Assembly (NCBI GenBank): GCA_021846605.1 | Contig: JAJZWQ010000165.1 | Span: forward strand, 1-6,555 | DNA length: 6,555 nt | Direction of reading: 5' to 3' | DNA from: Bacillota bacterium | GTDB lineage: Bacteria; Bacillota_E; RBS10-35; JAJYVN01 | Shown here: one piece after another, positions 1 to 5,151 of the stretch | Numbering within the stretch: the stretch's first letter is position 1 | How the letters are laid out: the number at the start of each line of letters is the position of its first letter | Translations under genes and position numbers: made by a program | Notes under the pieces: generated by a model | The model's input: the letters and a program-made list of their open reading frames with translations, nothing else | What the model was told of the DNA's origin: nothing | The model's database searches: none

Positions 1-115
1 CGACTTGGCGCGCCACGTCTACCGGCCCCTCCGAAAGCGAAAAGACCAGCGCCGCCAGGCCCACATAGCAGCCGGCGCGCTGGCTCTTCTCTAAGTTACA
101 GCCTATGGGAAACAT
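1..115 (-). CDS. 5' end of an unrecognised protein, cut by window edge
   Basis: Only the first 38 codons are visible. The frame opens with ATG at 115 and gives a peptide starting MFPIGCNLEKSQ, followed by a hydrophobic stretch around residues 17-27 (YVGLAALVFSL) and then a polar part (SEGPVDVARQV). After the first dozen codons the third positions are strongly G/C, as in the neighbouring genes, which supports real coding. A GAGGGG core inside an eight-G run sits just before the ATG and could serve as ribosome binding site. An in-frame GTG at 130 would place that G run inside the gene and is the alternative start. The gene lies 34 bp behind the acidic 169-residue protein gene and is probably co-transcribed with it. 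I do not recognise the family. The hydrophobic segment could be a membrane span, but too little is visible to say. Confidence 0.45.
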   Translation of the reverse strand, partial: MFPIGCNLEKSQRAGCYVGLAALVFSLSEGPVDVARQV

Positions 116-149
116 GCCCCCCCCTCGCACGATCCCGCCACACGGGCCG

Positions 150-659
150 CTACTCGCGGACGGGATTCTGGACCAGGTCCCCCAGGGCCTCGATGCGTTT
201 GGACAGGTCCTCGAAGGCCCAGTCGAACGTGAGCGGCCGGTCGCCCCGGACCCACTCATCCACTTCCCAGGAAAGCTCCACCCAGACACCCTCGAGTTCC
301 GGGACGCCCTCGTCGTTGACCCGGTACTGGACCGAGACCTCGCCGGCGTACCCCTCGTCCTCGTCGGCGTCCGCCAACCGGTTCTGTGCCTTGGCCGCCA
401 CCGCGAAGCCGTTCCAATGCGGCTCAACGGCCAACGGGATCGCGAACGACAGACTGTTGTCCTCACCGTCAGCGTGCATGTGCAACTGCAACTCGATCGG
501 ATCGCGCCGTTGCCAATCCGCCGGAGACACGGCCGCAAAGAACCGGTAGCAACCCTCTTCGCCGGGATCGAACCCCTCATGCCGAGGCCGGGACCAGCGG
601 CATTCGGCCCGAACTGCCGACTCGTACAGGGCGCAGACCAACTCGTTGATCTCCAGCAC
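150..659 (-). CDS. Hypothetical acidic 169-residue protein
   Basis: This is an unrecognised, probably soluble protein of 169 residues. The start is GTG at 659, chosen because GGGAGGG lies 6 bp upstream. The sequence is rich in Asp and Glu, with no signal peptide and no membrane segment. The middle (about residues 40-135) alternates hydrophobic and polar residues as in a beta-rich fold. Landmarks are CRWSRPRHEGF near residues 20-30, ELQLHMHADGED near 56-67, an acidic DADEDEGYAGE near 97-107 and a Trp-rich VWVELSWEVDEW near 125-136. The C-terminal 30 residues look helical. It is downstream of spoVAE, separated by a 122-bp spacer with its own promoter-like island, so it may be expressed apart from the sporulation operon. 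Codon use matches the spo genes. The long open frame on the opposite strand is judged a shadow. No function is proposed. Confidence 0.8.
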   Translation of the reverse strand: MLEINELVCALYESAVRAECRWSRPRHEGFDPGEEGCYRFFAAVSPADWQRRDPIELQLHMHADGEDNSLSFAIPLAVEPHWNGFAVAAKAQNRLADADEDEGYAGEVSVQYRVNDEGVPELEGVWVELSWEVDEWVRGDRPLTFDWAFEDLSKRIEALGDLVQNPVRE

Positions 660-781
660 CGCGAACCCTCCCCGGAGGCCCTGGCCAACCGGTCGCCGAC
701 GGACGGCGCCCGCCCGACGCCGGATGACGCCGCTACCGTTTTATATCACAAACGCGGGGGCCCGTAAGGCCTGGGGGGAAT
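660..781. other. Intergenic spacer downstream of the spoVA operon
   Basis: This 122-bp stretch separates spoVAE from the hypothetical gene. It contains an unusually AT-rich island (739-752) in an otherwise very GC-rich window, the promoter candidate listed separately, and the ribosome binding site of the downstream gene. Just after the spoVAE stop there is only a weak GGCC-TTACG-GGCC hairpin without a T run. An imperfect dyad (CCG, two-base bulge, TTT against AAACGG) covers the AT island. I see no convincing intrinsic terminator, so read-through from spoVA is possible. Confidence 0.6.
740..767 (-). promoter_or_regulatory. Candidate housekeeping-type promoter for the 169-residue protein gene
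   Basis: Read on the minus strand, TATAAA (745-740) is preceded by TGA, giving an extended -10 element TGATATAAA. A weak -35-like TTACGG lies at 767-762, with a 16-bp spacer. The -10 is good and the -35 is poor, which is typical of extended -10 promoters. Transcription would start near 733, leaving a leader of roughly 75 nt before the GTG at 659. It is one of very few AT-rich spots in the window. Recognition by a sigma-A holoenzyme is inference. Confidence 0.4.
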
Positions 782-1132
782 TCAGCCGCGGGGCCGGGCC
801 ACCAACGCCGCCAGGGTGCCGAAGATCACGGCCATGGTAATGCCGGCCGCCGAAGCGGTCAGACCGCCGCTCATCAGACCTTCGGCGCCTCGCTTACCCA
901 CCTCCTTGAAAATCCCTTGCACGAGGACGTTGCCGAAGCCGGTGAGGGGCACGCTGGCCCCGGCGCCGGCAAAGCGCACCAACGGCTCGTAGAGGCCGAG
1001 CCCGGCGAAGACCACTCCCAGCACGATGAACAGCACCATGGTGTGGGCTGTCGTCAGGGGAGTCAGGTCCACGACCAGCTGGGCAAGCGCGCACAGCCCA
1101 CCGCCGATCAGGAACGCCCAGACGAAAACCAC
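782..1132 (-). CDS. spoVAE: Stage V sporulation protein AE (SpoVAEb type)
   Basis: SpoVAE is a small polytopic inner-forespore-membrane protein of the SpoVA complex, which takes DPA into the spore core and releases it in germination. The chosen GTG at 1132 follows a GGGGG ribosome binding site at 8 bp and gives 116 residues, the usual family length. The longer open frame running back to 1651 is a shadow of spoVAD. Visible family features are FLIGGGLCALAQLVVD (7-22), an AGLGLYEPLVRFAGAGASVP segment (43-62), TGFGN (64-68), EGLMSGG (84-90) and a final hydrophobic span (about 92-112). Three to four membrane segments are likely. It is a paralogue of SpoVAC encoded in the same operon, and the two are thought to form the membrane channel together. 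It starts 13 bp after the spoVAD stop and is the last spoVA gene. No spoVAEa or spoVAF follows. Confidence 0.93.
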   Translation of the reverse strand: MVFVWAFLIGGGLCALAQLVVDLTPLTTAHTMVLFIVLGVVFAGLGLYEPLVRFAGAGASVPLTGFGNVLVQGIFKEVGKRGAEGLMSGGLTASAAGITMAVIFGTLAALVARPRG

Positions 1133-1145
1133 CGTGATCGCCCCC

Positions 1146-2219
1146 TCAAAGCAAACCCTGCCCGCCGTTCCCGGCATCCGCCGTTTCGATGGCCACGGCG
1201 TGGGCCACACCCGGAATCGTGGCGCCCTGCTGGTAGGTCGTCGGCGAGTGCAGGGAGCCGGTGGTGCACAGCAGCACCCGGCCGTAACGCCCGGCGGCGA
1301 GCCCCGGCAGGATACGTGCAGCAAAGACCAACCCAGAGCAGGCGGCGCCGCTGCCTCCGGCATGCACGTCCTGGTGCGTCGGGTCATACAACTCACGCCC
1401 GCAGTCGCGCAGCCGCATCTGGACCCCCTGGCGGTCCAATAGGTCCTGGCAGACCGGCACGCCAACCGCCGCCAGATCGCCCGTGAACACCGCCCCGTAC
1501 TGGCCGCCGTCGCGCCCCAGGTCGCGCAGGTGGGCCAACAGGGTGTCCGCGGCAGCGGGCGCCATGGCCCCGCCCATGTTGAACGGGTCCCGCACGCCGT
1601 AGTCGACCACACGGCCCGGAGTGAAGTGCGTGATGCGCGCAACCGGCTCACCCTGCCCTGCGCCGCCCACCGCTATGGCCACGGCGCCGGTGGCCGTCCA
1701 TTGGGCCGTGGGGGGCCGCTGGTTGCCCAACTCGGTCGGGAAGCGGTACTGGCGCTCGGCGGCGTCATGATGGCTGCTGACGGTGACGGCGACCCGCCGG
1801 CAATATCCGGCCGCGCACAGGGCCGCGGCCAGACCGAGCCCCTCGCCAAAGGTGGCGCATGCGCTGTATAGGCCGCAAAACGGGACATCCAGGTCACAGG
1901 CGGCAAAGCTGCTTGCCACGTTCTGATTCAACAGATCCCCGCCCAGCAGTAGGTCGAACTCCGTCTGCTGCCAGCCGATCTTGTCGCACAGGCGCCGGAA
2001 GGCACGCGCGAGCATCACCGACTCGGCCTGCTCCCAGGTCCTTTGGCCCAGAAGGTGTCCCTGGGTCACCTCGTCAAACTCGGGACCCAACGGACCCCGG
2101 CCCTCTGACGGGCCGGCCACCGAAGCGGCCCCGTAGATGTAGGCGCCCTGGAAGCAGATGGTCCGTCCCTTGCGGACGGCCGGCTCGCCTGCGGGCGCCG
2201 CCTCGACGGTCTGCGCCAC
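1146..2219 (-). CDS. spoVAD: Stage V sporulation protein AD, thiolase-fold DPA-binding protein
   Basis: SpoVAD is the soluble, membrane-associated SpoVA subunit; it binds DPA and has a thiolase/ketoacyl-synthase fold. GTG at 2219 is preferred because GGGAGGG lies 6 bp upstream; this yields 357 residues, slightly longer than the roughly 338 of Bacillus SpoVAD. A TTG 18 bp further upstream would overlap that ribosome binding site. Conserved stretches are GGDLLNQN (93-100), YSACATFGEGL with Cys121 at the thiolase nucleophile position, SSHHDAAERQYRFP (148-161), the NQRPPTAQWTATGA segment, NMGGAMAPAAADT, and DVHAGGSGAACSG with His286. The C terminus ends in the family's IPGVAHAVAIE followed by a short Gly-rich tail. 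The family is not known to be an active thiolase despite the fold. It lies 63 bp behind spoVAC and 13 bp before spoVAE, consistent with one transcript. Confidence 0.96.
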   Translation of the reverse strand: MAQTVEAAPAGEPAVRKGRTICFQGAYIYGAASVAGPSEGRGPLGPEFDEVTQGHLLGQRTWEQAESVMLARAFRRLCDKIGWQQTEFDLLLGGDLLNQNVASSFAACDLDVPFCGLYSACATFGEGLGLAAALCAAGYCRRVAVTVSSHHDAAERQYRFPTELGNQRPPTAQWTATGAVAIAVGGAGQGEPVARITHFTPGRVVDYGVRDPFNMGGAMAPAAADTLLAHLRDLGRDGGQYGAVFTGDLAAVGVPVCQDLLDRQGVQMRLRDCGRELYDPTHQDVHAGGSGAACSGLVFAARILPGLAAGRYGRVLLCTTGSLHSPTTYQQGATIPGVAHAVAIETADAGNGGQGLL

Positions 2220-2263
2220 ATCGTTCCCTCCCGTCAACTCTCACCCGGGTTGCGTACTGACTC

Positions 2264-2299
2264 GCCGGGGATGGCCGGCACCTCATTTGCCGGGGATGG
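2264..2299. repeat. 11-bp direct repeat at the spoVAC end
   Basis: GCCGGGGATGG occurs at 2264-2274 and again at 2289-2299, 25 bp apart. One copy encodes the last residues of SpoVAC (PIPG) and the other lies just past its stop in the spacer before spoVAD. The repeat is certain as sequence. A small local duplication is the simplest explanation, and no function is implied. Confidence 0.5.
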
Positions 2300-2747
2300 G
2301 TAGGCCGAGCACGATGTACACCGCACCAACCAGTGCGCTGGCCACCACCCCAAACACGATCACCGGGCCGGCAATGGTGAACATCTTGGCACCGACGCCG
2401 GTCACCCAGCCCTCCCGCCGCGACTCCATCGCCGCGGCGACGACGGCGTTGGAAAAGCCCGAGACGGGCAACTGGGCACCCATGCCGCCGATGCGCGCGA
2501 TCTCGTCATACAGGCCCAGCGCCGTCAGCGCTGCACCAGCCAGGATCACGATCACGGCGGTCCAGGCGCCCGCCCGCTCGGCGGGCAGGCCTGTCCGCTC
2601 GAACGCCCCCATGACGATCTGCGCCAACGCGCAGACCGAGCCACCGATCAAAAAGGCCAACACGGAGTTGGTCACCACAGGCACACCGGGCGTATGCCGA
2701 CGCAAGAGCCGCCGATACCGCTTGGCCTCGTCCTTGTCCGCGCGCAC
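2283..2747 (-). CDS. spoVAC: Stage V sporulation protein AC
   Basis: SpoVAC is a polytopic protein of the inner spore membrane and a core SpoVA component. In Bacillus it behaves as a mechanosensitive channel for DPA release. The start is GTG at 2747 with GGGAGG 7 bp upstream, giving 154 residues, close to the Bacillus length of about 150. The N-terminal 20 residues are basic and cytosolic (KDEAKRYRRLLRR). Then come FLIGGSVCALAQIVMGAF (32-49), a hydrophobic span 61-78, GLYDEIARIGGMGAQLPVSGFSN (78-100), EGWVTGVGAKMF (112-123) and a last span 125-148 containing GPVIVFGVV. The AFLIGG, PVSGFSN and VIVFGVV signatures are diagnostic. It begins 21 bp after the dodecin-like gene and precedes spoVAD by 63 bp. 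Its similarity to SpoVAE shows an old duplication. Confidence 0.96.
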   Translation of the reverse strand: MRADKDEAKRYRRLLRRHTPGVPVVTNSVLAFLIGGSVCALAQIVMGAFERTGLPAERAGAWTAVIVILAGAALTALGLYDEIARIGGMGAQLPVSGFSNAVVAAAMESRREGWVTGVGAKMFTIAGPVIVFGVVASALVGAVYIVLGLPIPGK

Positions 2748-2768
2748 GCCACAACCTCCCCCCGCGCC

Positions 2769-2984
2769 TCAGGCACGCCTCCGGTTGTTGTCCACGGCAA
2801 AGGCGACCTTCACGTTGGTGGTAAAGCTCCGCACCTCGCCGTCTCGCACGTCGGCGGTCATGTTGACGACCTCCAGCCCGGTGATGTGGTCGACGCTTAA
2901 AGCCGCCTCGCGCAGGGCGTTCTCGGCCGCCTGCTGCCAGGATTCGTTGCTGGTGCCCACCAGGTCGAGAACCTTGATCACCAT
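2769..2984 (-). CDS. Dodecin-family protein lacking the flavin-binding residues
   Basis: This 71-residue protein has the full dodecin pattern: a first strand VIKVLDLVG, then GTSNESWQQAAENALREAAL (helix), a second strand GLEVV and a third FTTNVKVAFAVD. Dodecins form hollow dodecamers that store or buffer flavins. ATG at 2984 has an excellent GGGAGGGG five bases upstream. Aligned without gaps (from memory) to Halobacterium dodecin, the flavin-stacking Trp36 is Gly36 (codon GGG at 2877-2879) and the flavin-contacting Gln55 is Thr55. It is therefore a dodecin fold that probably does not bind flavin in the usual way. It sits between spoVAB (52 bp gap) and spoVAC (21 bp gap) inside the spoVA operon, so forespore expression and a spore role are likely. 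The family call is firm; the ligand and role are unknown. Confidence 0.88.
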   Translation of the reverse strand: MVIKVLDLVGTSNESWQQAAENALREAALSVDHITGLEVVNMTADVRDGEVRSFTTNVKVAFAVDNNRRRA

Positions 2985-3036
2985 GGTCACCCCTCCCGAC
3001 GTGTCTTCACTTTGCCCTGGACGGTGGACGCGCATG

Positions 3037-3477
3037 CTAGAAGGGCGGCCGGCTGAACAGACCCGGCACCGAGAACCAGAGCACCGCGCCCACCGCCTTG
3101 CCCAAGACGAGCGCCACGACCAGCAACGGCAGGTAACGGCGCAACCCCAGGCGGTGACCGGCCAGGACCAGCGACCCCACGGTTTCCGCCAGGCCCGCCA
3201 CCACCAGGCCGATGAAGGTTCCCATCGCAAGTCCGGCCAGCACGGCCAAGACCAAGGGCCCGTGCAGGCTGTAGGGCCAGACCTCGTATGCCGCCGCCGC
3301 CAGCGCGCCAAATACAAGCGCCCACTGGTAGCTGGTCACCCAGGTCTCGGTGCCGGTGACCACTGCCAACCGGATGGCGACGGCCAGGAGCACTACGAGG
3401 GCCGCCAGTGCGGCCCCCACGGCCACCCCCTCAGCCAGGCCCACTAGGGCCACCAGCACAATCAGCGCCGCCGCCAT
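3037..3477 (-). CDS. spoVAB: Stage V sporulation protein AB
   Basis: SpoVAB is an integral membrane protein of the SpoVA set, needed in Bacillus for DPA uptake into the forespore; its exact mechanism is not known. The frame gives 146 residues against about 141 in Bacillus. It is almost entirely hydrophobic, with four to five predicted spans (about 3-20, 22-40, 50-66, 72-100 and 112-138). The segment GTFIGLVVAGLAETVG (86-101) is characteristic, followed by a basic loop GHRLGLRR and a last span. ATG at 3477 overlaps the spoVAA stop by 16 bp; no clear ribosome binding site precedes it, so translation is probably coupled to spoVAA. A GTG at 3459 is a possible shorter start and would fit the Bacillus N terminus about as well. 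The long opposite-strand frame across this gene is a GC-driven shadow. Confidence 0.92.
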   Translation of the reverse strand: MAAALIVLVALVGLAEGVAVGAALAALVVLLAVAIRLAVVTGTETWVTSYQWALVFGALAAAAYEVWPYSLHGPLVLAVLAGLAMGTFIGLVVAGLAETVGSLVLAGHRLGLRRYLPLLVVALVLGKAVGAVLWFSVPGLFSRPPF

Positions 3478-4106
3478 CCCCGCTGGCGCCAGTAGCCGCG
3501 GAGGCGGGCCCGATGGCCCTCCAACTCGAGTTCCAAGGGGCCCGGGTCCCCACCCGCCCCACGCGGCAGGGAGAAGAAAAGGAGGACCCCCACCCCGATG
3601 CCGACGGCATAGGGGATCTCGATCGCCAACGGGTGCTGCACCCGCCTGCCTGTGGCGATGTAATACAACTCACGGTGGGCCGCGGGCATGTTGACGTCGG
3701 CGTGGAAATCCAGGAGGGTCGTGGCCGCCCCCAAAAAGAGCAGCACCCAGACGGCGGCGCCCAGAAGCCAACGCGGCACGCGGACCGGGCGCGCCGGGCG
3801 CACCAGCACGTCCCCGCCGAGCACCTCCCAGTGGATGTCTGGCGCAACCCGCCGCACCGCCGCCACCACCTCCAGCGGCGCGACCACCCGGGGGATTCGC
3901 CCGACGGGCGCGTTGCCCAGCGGCGCCCCCCGGGCTCGGGAAACGGCGGCTGGCGGACCCTCAAGGTCCGCCACATCGGCCACGCAAAGCGGCGCGCCGG
4001 GCCGCAGCCGGACCTCCGCGTGCAGGTGCAGGTAGCCCGCGGGGGCCGACTGCGGCCGCCGCAGCGGCCGGATGCGGAGATCGGCCCGGCGCAGGCGCCC
4101 GCTCAC
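3462..4106 (-). CDS. spoVAA: Stage V sporulation protein AA
   Basis: SpoVAA is a bitopic or two-span membrane protein of the spoVA operon with an N-terminal soluble domain. Its role in DPA transport is established genetically, but not its mechanism. GTG at 4106 overlaps the stop of the small membrane protein gene as GTGA and gives 214 residues against 206 in Bacillus. The open frame extends upstream to 4529 without a stop, but that part is not protein-like and covers sigF. Visible features are an N-terminal beta-rich domain (AGYLHLHAEVRLRPG, 23-37; VADVADLEG, 42-50), span one at 113-131, the signature DFHADVNMPAAHRELYYIATG (133-153), HPLAIEIPYAVGIGVG (158-173) leading into span two up to about 180, and a basic 30-residue tail. 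No Shine-Dalgarno precedes it, so coupling to the upstream small gene is likely. Confidence 0.93.
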   Translation of the reverse strand: MSGRLRRADLRIRPLRRPQSAPAGYLHLHAEVRLRPGAPLCVADVADLEGPPAAVSRARGAPLGNAPVGRIPRVVAPLEVVAAVRRVAPDIHWEVLGGDVLVRPARPVRVPRWLLGAAVWVLLFLGAATTLLDFHADVNMPAAHRELYYIATGRRVQHPLAIEIPYAVGIGVGVLLFFSLPRGAGGDPGPLELELEGHRARLRGYWRQRGWRRR

Positions 4107-4276
4107 GCTGCGCGGGGACCCGTATGGAGCCCGACCAGCACCAGCACGGCGCCCGCGGGTACGTGCTGTACGTTGCGGGCCCGCGTCCGCAGGAAGAACC
4201 CGCCGCCCAATACCAAGAGGGCGACCAGGACCACCGCGGCCGTCGCCCACAGGATGCGCGATTCCACCGTCAGCAC
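4103..4276 (-). CDS. Small single-span membrane protein at the head of the spoVA operon
   Basis: This 57-residue protein is not one I recognise. GTG at 4276 follows GGGAGG by 8 bp, which makes it the best start; the frame is open further upstream but overlaps sigF there. It begins MLTVESRIL, has one clear membrane helix (about 10-29, ending GGGFFLRTRAR), then a basic patch and a second, milder hydrophobic strand (VPAGAVLVLVGL, 39-50). By the positive-inside rule the C-terminal part would face the forespore cytoplasm. Its stop overlaps the spoVAA GTG as GTGA, and spoVAA has no ribosome binding site of its own, so the small gene probably drives spoVAA translation. It lies directly behind the candidate sigma-G promoter. 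It could be a new accessory SpoVA subunit or mainly a leader peptide. In the Bacillus arrangement I know, spoVAA follows sigF directly. Confidence 0.72.
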   Translation of the reverse strand: MLTVESRILWATAAVVLVALLVLGGGFFLRTRARNVQHVPAGAVLVLVGLHTGPRAA

Positions 4277-4300
4277 GCCCACCGCCTCCCTGCTGGCTGC

Positions 4301-4314
4301 CCGACCAAGGTCGG
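4301..4314. promoter_or_regulatory. Perfect 14-bp dyad at the predicted spoVA transcription start
   Basis: CCGACC-AA-GGTCGG at 4301-4314 is an exact inverted repeat. It starts about 6 bp downstream of the candidate -10 element (4321-4327, minus strand), so it would form either an operator over the start site or a hairpin at the very 5' end of the spoVA messenger. No T run follows, so it is not a typical terminator for the spoIIA operon. The function is unknown. Confidence 0.5.
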
Positions 4315-4320
4315 TATCCC

Positions 4321-4351
4321 CAGTATGCGACGGCGGGCCGGGGCGGCATGC
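4321..4351 (-). promoter_or_regulatory. Candidate sigma-G promoter of the spoVA operon
   Basis: On the minus strand GCATG (4351-4347) matches all five positions of the sigma-G -35 (G-A/C-ATR), and CATACTG (4327-4321) matches six of seven positions of the -10 (CATNHTA). The spacer is 19 bp, one or two longer than usual. It falls in the 80-bp gap between sigF and the small membrane protein gene, exactly where sigma-G drives spoVA in Bacillus subtilis. The predicted start lies near 4314, leaving a leader of about 38 nt. The match is seen directly; use by sigma-G is inferred. Confidence 0.6.
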
Positions 4352-4356
4352 GGAGA

Positions 4357-5151
4357 TCAGCCGGGCGGCGCTTCCAGCCATTGACGACGGAGCGTCTCCA
4401 CCGCCCGTTTCTCCAGGCGGGAAATCTGCGGTTGCGACAACCCCAGGAGCGCCCCCACCTCGGCCTGCGAACGGTCCCGGTAGTACCGGAGGACCAGTAC
4501 CTGACGTTGGCGCGGCGGCAGGCGCCCAATCAGCGCCCGCAGCACGGCCTCTTCCCAACCCTCCAGGCCTCCCGCCGCCAGCCGTTCGTGCAACGGGCGG
4601 CCGCCATCGGTCTCGCCCGTCGTGATTTCGTCCAGGGATGCAGGGCGGCGGGCGGCCTCCAGCGCCAGGGCCAGTTCCGCGCCGGAGACACCCAGGGCTT
4701 CGGCCACCTCACCCGCGCTCGGCACGCGCCCCCGTTCGGCGGCGAGGCGGTCCTCGACGGCGCGCGCCTGTTGGGCCAGGCGGTAGGCGCCGCGGCCCAG
4801 GCCCGGCGGCGCCGCGTCCCGCAGGTACCGCTGGATCTCTCCAAGGATCAGGGGCACGGCGTACGTCGAAAAGCGTGTGCCACGCTCCGGGTCAAAGCGA
4901 TCGACCGCCTTGACCAAGCCCAGGCAACCCACCTGAAATAGCTCCTCGGGATCGTGCCCGGACAGGCGGTAGCGCCGCACGACGTGGTGTACCAGATTGA
5001 GGTTGCGCGTCACCAACCGTTCACGGGCGCGGCGATCACCCGCCGCCGCCTGGCGGGCAAGGCGGCGGACCTGGGCGGGCTGGAGCACGCCGCGGTTCTT
5101 CTGCCGCGCCCGGCGCAATGGTACCCGGCGCTTGCGGGGTCGCTCCGTCAC
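4357..5151 (-). CDS. sigF: RNA polymerase sigma-F factor (forespore)
   Basis: SigF (SpoIIAC) is the first forespore-specific sigma factor; it directs RNA polymerase to early forespore genes and is held inactive by SpoIIAB. The protein has 264 residues (about 255 in Bacillus). Region 2 runs from about 45 to 113 and contains LFQVGCLGLVKAVDRFDPERG, RFSTYAVPLILGEIQRYLRD (93-112). Region 3 is about 118-178 with GRVPSAGEVAEALGV. Region 4 is about 205-256 with LRYYRDRSQAEVG and the recognition helix SQPQISRLEKRA (239-250). GTG at 5151 overlaps the spoIIAB stop as GTGA and lacks a Shine-Dalgarno, so it is translationally coupled to its own inhibitor. The first 20 residues are very basic (about half Lys/Arg), which is unusual for this protein. 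A GTG at 5088 is an alternative but also lacks a ribosome binding site. Confidence 0.96.
   Translation of the reverse strand: MTERPRKRRVPLRRARQKNRGVLQPAQVRRLARQAAAGDRRARERLVTRNLNLVHHVVRRYRLSGHDPEELFQVGCLGLVKAVDRFDPERGTRFSTYAVPLILGEIQRYLRDAAPPGLGRGAYRLAQQARAVEDRLAAERGRVPSAGEVAEALGVSGAELALALEAARRPASLDEITTGETDGGRPLHERLAAGGLEGWEEAVLRALIGRLPPRQRQVLVLRYYRDRSQAEVGALLGLSQPQISRLEKRAVETLRRQWLEAPPG

Noticed and set aside
105..767. 220-codon open frame on the plus strand
   Set aside because: It is opposite the 169-residue minus-strand gene, which has a proper ribosome binding site and a more protein-like composition.
761..781. Terminator after spoVAE
   Set aside because: The only hairpin is a four-pair GGCC stem with no T run, too weak to call.
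2220..2237. TTG start for spoVAD at 2237
   Set aside because: The GGGAGGG ribosome binding site falls inside this extension and is well placed for the GTG at 2219.
2264..2299. 11-bp repeat as a regulatory element for spoVAD
   Set aside because: Only two copies exist, one inside the spoVAC coding end; a small duplication explains it without function.
3033..3038. GCATG sigma-G -35-like motif at the spoVAB end
   Set aside because: No CAT-type -10 element lies 17-19 bp downstream.
2158..3447. 429-codon open frame on the plus strand
   Set aside because: It lies opposite spoVAD, spoVAC, the dodecin-like gene and spoVAB, which all have clear family signatures. Its translation is low-complexity Pro/Arg/Ala/Ser, as expected from the antisense of GC-rich codons.
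4107..4529. N-terminal extension of spoVAA into sigF
   Set aside because: The frame is open only because stops are rare in GC-rich DNA. The GTG at 4106 gives the family length and overlaps the upstream stop.
3408..4625. 405-codon open frame on the plus strand
   Set aside because: It is antisense to spoVAA, the small membrane gene and sigF, rich in Pro, Arg and Gly, with no recognisable motif.
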